Source: Anaerococcus pacaensis 9403502 (GTDB taxonomy: Bacteria; Bacillota; Clostridia; Tissierellales; Peptoniphilaceae). From it: DNA of 43,695 nucleotides. Position 1 is the stretch's first letter. Every line of letters begins with the position of its first letter. The notes beneath the pieces are model-generated. The model was not told where the DNA came from and did not search any database. It was given only the letters and a program-made list of their open reading frames with translations. The DNA lies in contig HG326665.1 of NCBI GenBank assembly GCA_000308255.3, positions 231,082 to 274,776 on the forward strand, given 5' to 3'. A program made the translations under genes and the position numbers. Of the stretch, positions 10,104 to 18,032 are shown one piece after another.

Positions 10104-12599
10104 TTATATACTCTTGAAAGTATTATCTGAGTTTTCGTTTATTGTTTTAAAACCACTTTTTATTGCAAATAAAACTCCTGCAATCATAAATACAGATACT
10201 ATTATTAGAGGGATATAATTCATATTTGTTATCAGACCTTTTATCGCAAATCCTAATTCATAGTTACTCCTATAAGCTCTTAACACAATGCCTATAGCAA
10301 ACATAAAGATATATGCTAAGAAAATATTTTTAAACAATATTTTCCCCTCCCCGAAGACCATCTTTTCCATTTGTTTTTCTGTCATACCTGTAGTGGATAG
10401 GAGTTTAAAATCATTGGCTCTCGCTCTAAGGTTTCCTTTGAAACTATTGTAGGCATTGGAAAGAGCAATTGTTATTAGAATGATTTGGATAGCTAGGTTT
10501 AGTAGCCTCTCATTTCTCATAAGTTCTTTATTCATAGCAGCTTTTATAATTTCTGTAGAAGTGCCATGATCTGATTTTGGAACATAGGTCGAAATTACTT
10601 TTTCCGCATCTTCAAATACTTTTTCTATATTTTTTTCGGCTTTAATTTTTACAAAGTAGTAATAAACTGGGTTGCTTTCTTCTATTCCATATTCATCAAT
10701 AAATTTTTTCATAGTACTATCACTTGTAAAGATAGATATTTGATTGTCATTATAAGCTTCTAGATTATAAGGCATTTCATCGATACTTGAATCTATATTT
10801 ATAGTAATAGGCTTACCATCTGCATTATATTTTAAAGTTACTTTTCCAGTATCTTTATCAGAAATTTTTATATATTCATTAAAAGCATATGGACTTGTAC
10901 TATCTTTTGGAATTTTATTTAGTAGTAAATACCTTGCATTCGAAATATTATTTTCATTTAAAAGTTTTTCAAAATCCTCATCTGTTAAAGCATATATATT
11001 GGAATATAATTTATCTTCTGATATTTTATCACTATTTAAAGCTTCTTTTAAATCCTTAGAAATAAATTCCTTATTATCACCAAGGTAAAATTTTGTATCA
11101 ACTCTTTGATATACATGCAATTGGTCTATGCCTTCAACTTGTTCTATATCATGAACAAAGTTTTTATCCAAAAAATCTTCTACATAAATACTAGAGTCAA
11201 AATTGTAAGGACTTTTGTACTTATTATATTTTTCCTCTAAACTTCTATATGCCTGACCTACTAAAACTGTCGTCAATACAAAAGCTGATAGAGCTATTGA
11301 TATCACAATAATTTTATAGGTTGATTGATAAGACCTGTAATAATCTTTTGCTAAAGTCTTTTCTATTGGTCCATTTATTTTTGATTTTCCTAATTTAATA
11401 TTTTTTTCTGTAATCCCATTTAAACCTTCGACAACATTTATCTTTGCACTTTTCTTCGCAGGAAGCAGTGCTGAAAAATAAACCATTATCAAGGATAACA
11501 AAATAATTATTAAAATAGATATAGGTCTTGGAAATATGAAATGGAAATCCATAGATTTTACACTTTGACCTAAAATATTTGATATGTTTTGATAAGATTT
11601 TGTATTATTAAGCCACATCAAATATAAGAGCAGATTTGCAGAAGCCAAAGATAGAATTGTCCCCAAGGCTATTGGTAAGGTTGAAAGTTTAAAAGCTTTC
11701 TTTCGAATCATTTTTTTGACCTGCTTATCTGTCATCCCGGTGCTTTTTAATAGAGCAATTTCCTTTAAATCTCTATTGTTCCACACATTAAAAGCACCAT
11801 AAATGATAAAAGCAAAAAGTAGGCAAAGAAAGAAGGCTGCTCCATATTGTTCTATAGCTGAGTTTACAACACTTTTTGGTGGAATGATTCCTTTAGGATA
11901 GACCATTTTATATTCTAAGATATCTTTATTATAAAATACTCTACCAGTATCTAGGGCATGGTTCTCATCAATATTCATTTCTGATAAAATTTCCCTAGTC
12001 TTTGTATAGGTATCTCTTATATTTTTATACCAAATCTGCGCTTCTATTCCATCATTTTTTTCAAACATGACTTTTTTATCATCACTTTCAGATAAACCTA
12101 CAAACATAGCCTCTTCAAAGGACTGTAAATAGTCATCATAAATTCCAACTATTTTATAAGTTTTATCACGAACATTTATTTCAGAACCCAAATCATATTC
12201 TTTATTTTTTATTAAAAATCTCTCTGGAACTAAAAGTTCATTTGCTTTTTCTGGTTTTTTTCCTTTCTTAATATCATAACCTAAAAGACTTGCAGGGTCT
12301 CCATTTTCATATATAACTGCATTTAAGTCTGTTTTTATTATTTTGTTGAAAGAAACTTTTTCTATATCTTTATTGTTTTTTAATTTATCATAAAAATCTT
12401 CATCAATATTACTTATATTCACATGATAATCTCCAAAAGTTTTCTTTACATACTCATACTTGTCAATTTTTAACGAGTTGAAGATAAAAATTACAGTTCC
12501 TAATAGCATTACTGCTAAAAGTATTGATATTTTAATAGCTAAACTGTCTTTCTTATTATTTTTTACAGCTCCATCAGCTAAGTCATTAATAATTTTCAT
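10104..12599 (-). CDS. ABC exporter permease, FtsX/MacB-like
   Basis: An 831-aa membrane protein with one N-terminal transmembrane segment, a large extracellular region, and two FtsX domains (around 260-390 and 720-820), each with three or four membrane helices. Both contain the LKSTGMTDKQVKKM / LLSTTGMTEKQMEKM cytoplasmic motif typical of the family. It works with the LolD/MacB-like ATPase encoded just upstream, probably in export of or defence against peptides or lipids. An ATG at 12608 directly abuts the AGGAG, so the ATG at 12599 is the better start; it overlaps the ATPase gene by 14 nt. Its two-component neighbours suggest a Bce/Vex-like sensing module, although BceB itself is shorter. 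Confidence 0.85.
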   Translation of the reverse strand: MKIINDLADGAVKNNKKDSLAIKISILLAVMLLGTVIFIFNSLKIDKYEYVKKTFGDYHVNISNIDEDFYDKLKNNKDIEKVSFNKIIKTDLNAVIYENGDPASLLGYDIKKGKKPEKANELLVPERFLIKNKEYDLGSEINVRDKTYKIVGIYDDYLQSFEEAMFVGLSESDDKKVMFEKNDGIEAQIWYKNIRDTYTKTREILSEMNIDENHALDTGRVFYNKDILEYKMVYPKGIIPPKSVVNSAIEQYGAAFFLCLLFAFIIYGAFNVWNNRDLKEIALLKSTGMTDKQVKKMIRKKAFKLSTLPIALGTILSLASANLLLYLMWLNNTKSYQNISNILGQSVKSMDFHFIFPRPISILIIILLSLIMVYFSALLPAKKSAKINVVEGLNGITEKNIKLGKSKINGPIEKTLAKDYYRSYQSTYKIIVISIALSAFVLTTVLVGQAYRSLEEKYNKYKSPYNFDSSIYVEDFLDKNFVHDIEQVEGIDQLHVYQRVDTKFYLGDNKEFISKDLKEALNSDKISEDKLYSNIYALTDEDFEKLLNENNISNARYLLLNKIPKDSTSPYAFNEYIKISDKDTGKVTLKYNADGKPITINIDSSIDEMPYNLEAYNDNQISIFTSDSTMKKFIDEYGIEESNPVYYYFVKIKAEKNIEKVFEDAEKVISTYVPKSDHGTSTEIIKAAMNKELMRNERLLNLAIQIILITIALSNAYNSFKGNLRARANDFKLLSTTGMTEKQMEKMVFGEGKILFKNIFLAYIFMFAIGIVLRAYRSNYELGFAIKGLITNMNYIPLIIVSVFMIAGVLFAIKSGFKTINENSDNTFKSI

Positions 12600-13275
12600 A
12601 AGTTCCATCTCCTAAGAAATTTAACCTACCATCTACCATTCTATAGACCTTATCACAAGAATTTGCTACTTTTTCATCATGAGTTATTATCATAATTGTC
12701 GAATTTAATCTTTTATTTACTAGTCTGAAAAGTCCTGTGATTTCTTCAGAATTTTTTCTATCGAGATTTCCTGTAGGTTCATCTGCTAAAATGATGGCAG
12801 GTCTTGTAATCAAACTTCTGGCAATGGCAACTCTTTGTTGCTCGCCACCTGATAATTGTTTTGGATACCTATCAAGCTTTCCTTCTATTCCCAGTATAGA
12901 TAAAATTTCCTTTAAATATTCTTCATCTACTTTTTTATTGTCTAACAAAAGAGGAAGTAAAATATTTTTTCGAACGTTGATGTTTGGAATCAAATTAAAA
13001 AATTGATAGACAACGCCTATATTCCTTCTTCGAAAGATTGTCATCTCATCTTTGTTAAACTTGGTAATATTTTTATCTTGAATAAAAATATCCCCACTTG
13101 TTGGTTTATCAACTCCTGCTAATAGATGAAGCAAGGTAGACTTTCCTGACCCGCTATCTCCAATAATGGCGACAAGATCTCCTTTCTCCATTTCAAAATT
13201 CACATTTGATAGAGCGTGTACTTCTACTCCACTATTGTAAGTTTTTGTTAAATCTACTGTTTTTACAATATTCAT
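12586..13275 (-). CDS. ABC exporter ATPase, LolD/MacB-like
   Basis: A 229-aa ATPase: Walker A GDSGSGKS (39-46), signature LSGGEQQ (141-147), Walker B IILADEP (161-167), and H-loop ITHD near 200. It powers the FtsX-type permease encoded next, which it overlaps. The start has AAGGAGG 7 nt upstream. A terminator upstream separates it from the histidine kinase, so it has its own promoter, which carries a direct repeat suited to the neighbouring response regulator. Confidence 0.9.
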   Translation of the reverse strand: MNIVKTVDLTKTYNSGVEVHALSNVNFEMEKGDLVAIIGDSGSGKSTLLHLLAGVDKPTSGDIFIQDKNITKFNKDEMTIFRRRNIGVVYQFFNLIPNINVRKNILLPLLLDNKKVDEEYLKEILSILGIEGKLDRYPKQLSGGEQQRVAIARSLITRPAIILADEPTGNLDRKNSEEITGLFRLVNKRLNSTIMIITHDEKVANSCDKVYRMVDGRLNFLGDGTYENY

Positions 13276-13296
13276 ATTTATTCCTCCTTATCTTTC

Positions 13297-13333
13297 TTAG
13301 ATGATATTAGACTTAAGTGACTGGAAAGTGACT
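13297..13333 (-). promoter_or_regulatory. Candidate response-regulator operator and promoter
   Basis: AGTCACTT occurs twice on the minus strand (13326-13333 and 13315-13322) with an 11-bp period, one DNA turn, as OmpR-type regulators prefer. A TAATATCAT -10-like sequence (13301-13309) follows, and there is no good -35, as expected for an activator-dependent promoter of the ABC pair. Confidence 0.5.
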
Positions 13334-13334
13334 A

Positions 13335-13366
13335 GAAAAAAAGACTGTGTTTTTTATTTACACAGC
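13335..13366 (-). terminator. Terminator after histidine kinase gene
   Basis: On the minus strand GGCTGTGT pairs with ACACAGTC, followed by a run of seven T residues. It lies 11 nt after the kinase stop codon and separates the regulatory pair from the transporter genes. Confidence 0.85.
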
Positions 13367-13376
13367 CATAATTAAA

Positions 13377-14363
13377 TCAGTTATAAAATCTCAGTTCAAA
13401 GGAATTTGATTTCTTCCCCTTATGATATAAAAGCTCTCCATTTTGTCTTTCCATAACAGATTTTGCCATAGGAAGTCCAATCCCATAACCTTTCGAATTT
13501 GGATCCAGCTTATAAAAACGTTTAAAAACTTTTTCTAACATTTCACGATCCAAACCTTTAGAAAAATCTTCCACAAAAATACTTTTATATAGATTTGTTT
13601 CTTTAAATTGAATTTCTATCTGTCTACCTCCTGTAGCTTCTATGCCATTTTTCATCACATTGAAAAGTGCTTCATAGGTCCATTTCTTATCACATATAAG
13701 ATAAAAGTCATTTCCATAAAGGGGAATTTCAATATTATCATTGATAAAATAATCTTTTAGGTTTCGTACGATATCTTCAATTAATTCTCGAGCTGATATA
13801 CTATCTTTTGCCATTTCTATTGTGCCAGAATCAAGGGCGGCAAGTTTTAATAAAATATCAGATAGATTGTAAAGTCTAAGAAGATTGTCCCTAAGTCTAT
13901 ATATATACTCTTTTGCCGATTCATCTTCTTCGTCTTCTAATAAGTCAAGTAATAATAGAGATCCGGTTAGAGGAGTTTTTATTTGATGAGCTATATCTTC
14001 AGTGTATTCTCTTAATATGTCTTTATTTTTTTCTGCATTAGCAGCTATCCTCTTATTTTCTAAAATTATCTTTATAATTTCATCTCTTAACTTTCCAAAC
14101 TCATCATCTTCTACTTCATATGTATCTAAGTCAATATCTAACGAATGTAAAAGCAGAAAGATTGAATTTATTTTATCTTCTAAAATCTTTTCTTTTTTCT
14201 TTTCACCCTTTATAAGTACAGTTAATAAAATAATATTTATAGAGATGAGGCCTATAAGTGTTATAACATCAAATCTAGGGGATATATAAATAAGTACAAG
14301 GCATAGCAGTAGATTTAGCAAAATAACCCACAAAAAATTTTTATATTTATTCCAAAATGTCAT
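13377..14363 (-). CDS. Sensor histidine kinase
   Basis: A 328-aa kinase with two closely spaced membrane helices (about 10-28 and 33-51) and almost no extracytoplasmic loop, so it is of the intramembrane-sensing type. The phosphoacceptor is His126 in EDIAHQIKTPLTG. The ATP-binding half carries NVMKNGIEA (N box), SKGLD, and GYGIGLPMAK (G box). It overlaps the response regulator gene by 17 nt. Such kinases usually sense through a partner transporter, and the FtsX-type exporter downstream is the obvious candidate. Confidence 0.9.
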   Translation of the reverse strand: MTFWNKYKNFLWVILLNLLLCLVLIYISPRFDVITLIGLISINIILLTVLIKGEKKKEKILEDKINSIFLLLHSLDIDLDTYEVEDDEFGKLRDEIIKIILENKRIAANAEKNKDILREYTEDIAHQIKTPLTGSLLLLDLLEDEEDESAKEYIYRLRDNLLRLYNLSDILLKLAALDSGTIEMAKDSISARELIEDIVRNLKDYFINDNIEIPLYGNDFYLICDKKWTYEALFNVMKNGIEATGGRQIEIQFKETNLYKSIFVEDFSKGLDREMLEKVFKRFYKLDPNSKGYGIGLPMAKSVMERQNGELLYHKGKKSNSFELRFYN

Positions 14364-15015
14364 TAGCCCACCTATAGCCTATTCCTCTGACAGTTTTAAT
14401 ATGCTCACCATATTTGCCCAATTTAGACCTTAATCTTTTTATCGTAACTGATAATGTATTGTCATTTACCTCATAAAAATCATAACCCCAAACATAATCA
14501 AGGATTCTCTCTCTTAAGAGATTTGTATCTTGATTTTCAAGAAATATTTCAAGAACGGCAAATTCTTTTAAATTAAGATCTAAACTATTTCCATTTATAG
14601 TCGCTGTTTTTGAACTAAGATCTAAAATTAAGTCTTCATAGCTAATATTGTCCATTTTCTTGACCTTCCTACTAAATACATTATCTATTCTAGCTTTAAG
14701 AACAGCTAAAGAAAATGGTTTGGTTATATAGTCATCAGCCCCTTGAGAAAGACCCTTTATGATATACTGATCCTCATTTTTCACTGTAAGCATTATCACA
14801 GGTATATCTGAAAATCCCCTTAGCCATTCTAAAAAATCAAAACCTGACCCATCTGGCAGATTAGCATCCAGTAAAATCAAATCAAATTCATTGAAATTTA
14901 TATCTTCTAAAATGGATAGATTGTTATATATAATGGTTTCAATATTAAATTTTTTTAAATAAGTCTTCACAGCAAAAGCAATTGTACTGTCATCTTCAAT
15001 CATTAGTATATTCAT
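14347..15015 (-). CDS. OmpR-family response regulator
   Basis: A 222-aa regulator: receiver domain with acidic pair D8/D9, phosphorylation site Asp50 in LILLDANLPDGSG, Thr near 79 in MLTVK and Lys in ITKPF. A winged-helix domain follows (NTLSVTIKRLRSKL). GGAG lies upstream of the ATG at 15015. It forms an operon with the overlapping kinase and probably acts on the direct repeat upstream of the ABC genes. It resembles VncR-type regulators. Confidence 0.9.
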   Translation of the reverse strand: MNILMIEDDSTIAFAVKTYLKKFNIETIIYNNLSILEDINFNEFDLILLDANLPDGSGFDFLEWLRGFSDIPVIMLTVKNEDQYIIKGLSQGADDYITKPFSLAVLKARIDNVFSRKVKKMDNISYEDLILDLSSKTATINGNSLDLNLKEFAVLEIFLENQDTNLLRERILDYVWGYDFYEVNDNTLSVTIKRLRSKLGKYGEHIKTVRGIGYRWANDILE

Positions 15016-15175
15016 ATCTATACTCCATCTTCAACTATAAACTTTTTTAAAAAGCTATATCTTCTCATATAAACATATAATCTAAGAAATAAGTGATGAG
15101 CTAACGTTTATATCGAGAGAGCTTATTTTTTATAAATGGATAATTAAATACTTTATCTTCACCTAATCCCAATAA

Positions 15176-15226
15176 AACCTGCTAACAAAAGTCAAGTAGA
15201 AAAGCAAACTAATTTTACTTTTCTAC
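15176..15226. repeat. 51-bp repeat, copy 1 (hairpin cut by IS256)
   Basis: The same 51 bp occurs in reverse complement at 27055-27105. It contains CAAGTAGAAAAG followed, after a 13-nt loop, by CTTTTCTAC, at which point IS256 copy 1 begins. The second stem arm is therefore cut short here, whereas the other copy keeps a full 12-bp stem. It is probably an old terminator. Confidence 0.8.
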
Positions 15227-16015
15227 GGGTCTGTAAATAATTTTGTGTATCAACCTAAATCCTGAATAAGGGTAATGGTTGATACATTTTTTTATGTATC
15301 AATGTTTGTCCATTCCTATAGGAATGTAGATTTACTTAATTTTACACAACTTTAATAAACTGTCAATTTTTCATGAAAATTTACAGCAAATTTCACACTT
15401 GATTTTTTACTTATTTAAAACCTCCATTCAAAAAATATTGATAGTTGTGATAGGATTTGATCCCAACCACGTATCCTGTAGGTCCACTTACTTGAAGCAT
15501 CTACCATTGCTAGATACAGGCTTTTTTGTAGAGCGTAGTCATTTGGAAATATGGTCTTGTTTTTGTTACTTTTCTTAGTTGCCTATTGAAGTTTTCCATG
15601 GCATTTGTGGTATATACTAGTTTCCTTATTCCTTCTGGAGGGGATAGTTCTGTCCAGTTGTTTTTCCAAGAGCTTACACACATTGGATATTTTTTTTCCC
15701 ATTTTTCTTCAAAGATGCCTAGATTTGTTAGGGCTAAGTCTTCTGTTGGTGCTTTGTATATTGCTTTTAAGTCTTTCATTAATTCTTTTATATCTTTGTA
15801 TGATACATATTTTGTTGAGTTTCTTATTTGATGGATTATGCATGATTTTCCCAACGCTTTTTGGCTATATTTTTGCTTTTGGATATACTGCTTCTATGGC
15901 TTGCGTGAATCCAGATAGGTTATCTGTTGATATTATTAGTATATCTTCTAATCCTCTTTCTTTTAGCTGGTTTAATACTAAGAGCCAATATTTGCTTGAT
16001 TCATTCTCTCCTACC

Positions 16016-16036
16016 CAGGGTCTGCCCCCTAGGGTA
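16016..16036 (-). repeat. 21-bp insertion in transposase gene (copy 1)
   Basis: The sequence TACCCTAGGGGGCAGACCCT plus one G interrupts the codons that should read GMWVGENESSKYW. It shares its ends with the 65-bp hairpin elements and may be a collapsed form. Confidence 0.6.
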
Positions 16037-16184
16037 CATGCCTAGTATTTCTTTAAAACCTTCAAGATTGTACCCTAATGCGATGTATACTGCTTTTTTG
16101 ACTACTAAGTTGTTTTCTCTTACATGGTAATGTATAGCGTCTAAAAATACCATAGGGTAGACTTTTTCTAATGGTCTGTTTTGC

Positions 16185-16249
16185 CAGAGTCTGCCCCAGC
16201 CCATTCTTTCCAACGAATGCAATGAGTTGAAAAAAGATTGAGGCGAGGG
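16185..16249 (-). repeat. 65-bp hairpin insertion B in transposase gene
   Basis: Sits within the codons for ...TIEEWQNRPL. On the coding strand it starts CCCTCGCCT and ends GGCTGGGGCAGACTCTG, with a centre like that of element A (CAACTCATTGCATTCGTTG). Removing exactly 65 bp restores the transposase reading frame. Confidence 0.75.
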
Positions 16250-16357
16250 CATTCTTCTATTGTTGGTAGTATTTTATTGGTTATTTTGCTTACCATTGTT
16301 TCAGATATGCCAAATCCATAAATATCTTTGATGTGAGTTGATATATCTCTTGTGCTC

Positions 16358-16422
16358 AGGGTCTGCCCCAGCCAATAATATCCAACGAATGAAATGAGTT
16401 GATGATATTATTAGGCGAGGGT
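16358..16422 (-). repeat. 65-bp hairpin insertion A in transposase gene
   Basis: Sits within the codons for ...YAKGMSTRDISTHI. On the coding strand it starts ACCCTCGCCT and ends GGCTGGGGCAGACCCT. Inner arms AATAATATC/GATATTATT surround CAACTCATTTCATTCGTTG. The outer arms CCCTCGCC/GGCTGGGG also pair. Removing it restores the frame. Confidence 0.75.
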
Positions 16423-16856
16423 ATACCTTTTGCGTACATTGATATTATCTGGTTTTCTATGTTAGATATGTCTTTTTCATATTTCTTTAATGATTGTGGT
16501 TCAAATGTTCCTTCTCTATCTCTTGGTATGTTTAAATCTATATTTCCATAGGATGATTTAACAGTTTTTTTACTTGAGCCGTTTCTTGTATTGAGTGATA
16601 GTGGTTTTTCTCCATATTCATAGTCTAAATGCTCATCTAGTTCTGCCTTTAAAAGTTCTTCCATAGTTTCTCCTAGAAGTTCTTTTAATACTTCTTGAAT
16701 GTCTTGTGCACTTTGAGGTTGATATTCTTCAATTAACATTTTTGCTATTTTACTTCCTCTTGATTCTGGCCTTTTTCTTGGCATAAAAAATCCTCCTAAT
16801 TAGTTTTTTCTTTACCCTAATCAGGAGGTTGTATACACAAAATATTACACAGTCTC

Positions 16857-16904
16857 ACTTAAATAGTACCTACAGGCTCTATTAATATTCATCTTATTTT
16901 TCAT
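16857..16904 (-). pseudogene. 5' end of ABC permease gene, cut off by IS256
   Basis: An ATG overlaps the stop of the upstream ABC ATPase (ATGA) and opens the frame MKNKMNINRACRYYLS, after which the IS256 end begins and a stop follows. Its position and coupling are those of the missing membrane subunit. The rest of the gene is not in this window. Confidence 0.6.
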
Positions 16905-17563
16905 TTTGTACCTTCCTCTATAAATAAATCTTCTAAGCTCTCTCCCTTAATTTCTCCGATATTCTTTGTAAAAAGTAACTCTCCTGATTTAATCATAGAT
17001 ACTTTATCAGCTATCTTTTCAATCTCTGAGAGGTCATGACTAGTAATTACTATGGTCTTACCTTCATCCTTTAGTAATTTTATGAGTTTTCTAATCTCAA
17101 CTCTTGATATTGGATCTACTCCACTTGTTACTTCATCTAAAAATATTATCTCTCTATTCATCATTACAATAATTAATAAAGACAATTTCCTCTTCATTCC
17201 TTTAGAATATGTTGATACATTTCTATTTAAGTCATTTGTTATTTCTAATAAGTCAGAATATTTTTGATAATTATCTAGACCATATCCGAAATACAAACCA
17301 TATAATTTAATGTTTTCAAGCCCTGTCTTATCTTCATATAAGTAGTCATTTTCAAGTAACATTGCATGACTTCCCCTAACATTTACCTCCCCCTTATCTT
17401 CATCATAAAGACCAGTGAGTATCCTAAGTAGAGAAGTCTTACCAGAGCCATTAGGACCAACAAGAGCATGGACCGTATTTTCTTCAATTTCTAGAGAAAA
17501 ATTATTAAAAAGCTTCTTGTTTTTAAAATTTTTACTCATGTTTTTCACTTCAATTACCTTCAT
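16901..17563 (-). CDS. ABC-2 type transporter ATPase, orphaned
   Basis: A 220-aa ATPase: Walker A GPNGSGKT (36-43), a degenerate signature YSKGMKRKL as in drug or bacteriocin ABC-2 exporters, Walker B IIFLDEVTSGVDP and H-loop ITSHD. It lacks the C-terminal extension of longer family members. Its permease gene begins in overlap but is cut after about 16 codons by IS256, so the transporter is probably non-functional unless another permease serves it. The ATG has a GGAGG-like site (ATAGGAGGTTTATAAATG). Confidence 0.85.
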   Translation of the reverse strand: MKVIEVKNMSKNFKNKKLFNNFSLEIEENTVHALVGPNGSGKTSLLRILTGLYDEDKGEVNVRGSHAMLLENDYLYEDKTGLENIKLYGLYFGYGLDNYQKYSDLLEITNDLNRNVSTYSKGMKRKLSLLIIVMMNREIIFLDEVTSGVDPISRVEIRKLIKLLKDEGKTIVITSHDLSEIEKIADKVSMIKSGELLFTKNIGEIKGESLEDLFIEEGTK

Positions 17564-17654
17564 TTATAAACCTCCTATCAATAAGACTTATTTTCTTATG
17601 TATTTATCTTAGAGCATTTAAAACTTATTTACATGAGTAAATACTGCAAATTTT

Positions 17655-17700
17655 GCAAAAAAAATAAAGGCAGTCCGAAGACTACCAATTTTTATCTCTC
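17655..17700 (-). terminator. UUCG terminator / flanking direct repeat, left
   Basis: On the minus strand GGTAGTC-TTCG-GACTGCC is followed by TTTATTTTTTTT. About 45 bp including this hairpin recur in the same orientation at 25439-25484, so the pair brackets the ECF/ABC/AraC segment. Confidence 0.8.
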
Positions 17701-18032
17701 ATCTCTTTAATTATGGTAAGTAAATAAAGAATTTTCCTAAAGATATGGAAAATATAAATACTATAAATACATATTATGAAGTTTATAAATACCGTAAAAA
17801 TCCTGAAGTTAATTCTCTAATAAATATCAATATGTCTTAGTATCTTTTAAATTTTTAAACAATTTCCCAGTTCTATAGACAGGTTTAATAGGTTCTATTT
17901 TACAATTCAAAAATCGCATCTGCAACTTTATTCAAAAATTTCATATCTAGGGAAACTATGGAAATCATCTTATATTTGCTTCTATATTTTTTGATTAGTT
18001 CAGATATTTTTATAAAAATTTTCTCTAGTATA
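17701..18032. other. Intergenic stretch with possible 3' gene remnant
   Basis: No intact gene. On the minus strand at about 17900-18027 an open stretch ends VSLDMKFLNKVADAIFEL before a stop, without a start or recognisable family. It may be a gene tail left downstream of the ECF operon. Confidence 0.3.

Larger units (their letters stand above)
15420..16784 (-). pseudogene. IS256-family transposase, broken copy 1
   Basis: Begins MPRKRPESRGSKIAKMLIEE at 16784. The pieces (16784-16356, 16252-16001, 15854-15510) together match one transposase of about 400 aa. DDE-region signatures remain: FLDAIHYHVRENN, LIISTDNLSGF (in a shifted frame) and TTNAMENFNRQL. The breaks are two 65-bp hairpin insertions (16358-16422, 16185-16249), a 21-bp insertion (16016-16036), a small insertion near 15850-15875, a small deletion near 15640, and a frameshift near 15560. 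It cannot make an active transposase. Confidence 0.85.
15227..16856 (-). mobile_element. IS256-family element, copy 1, decayed
   Basis: A 1630-bp element on the minus strand. The ends are imperfect inverted repeats (GGGTCTGTAAATAATTTTGT at 15227; reverse complement of GAGACTGTGTAA at 16856). It encodes one IS256-type (mutator) DDE transposase, now broken. I see no matching 8-9 bp target duplication at its edges, which suggests later rearrangement. It interrupts a 51-bp hairpin repeat on the left and an ABC permease gene on the right. The subterminal 15240-15420 holds hairpins (TTGATACAT arms, CCATTCCTATAGGAATG). Confidence 0.9.

Noticed and set aside
10104..15015. A true BceRS-BceAB bacitracin module
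   Set aside because: The kinase type fits, but the permease is 831 aa with two FtsX domains in a different layout from BceB, so only a general sensing-export link is claimed.
15605..16130. Plus-strand open frames within IS256 copy 1 (and 26050-26638, 26641-26916 minus in copy 2)
   Set aside because: They are antisense shadows of the transposase and appear in both copies for that reason.
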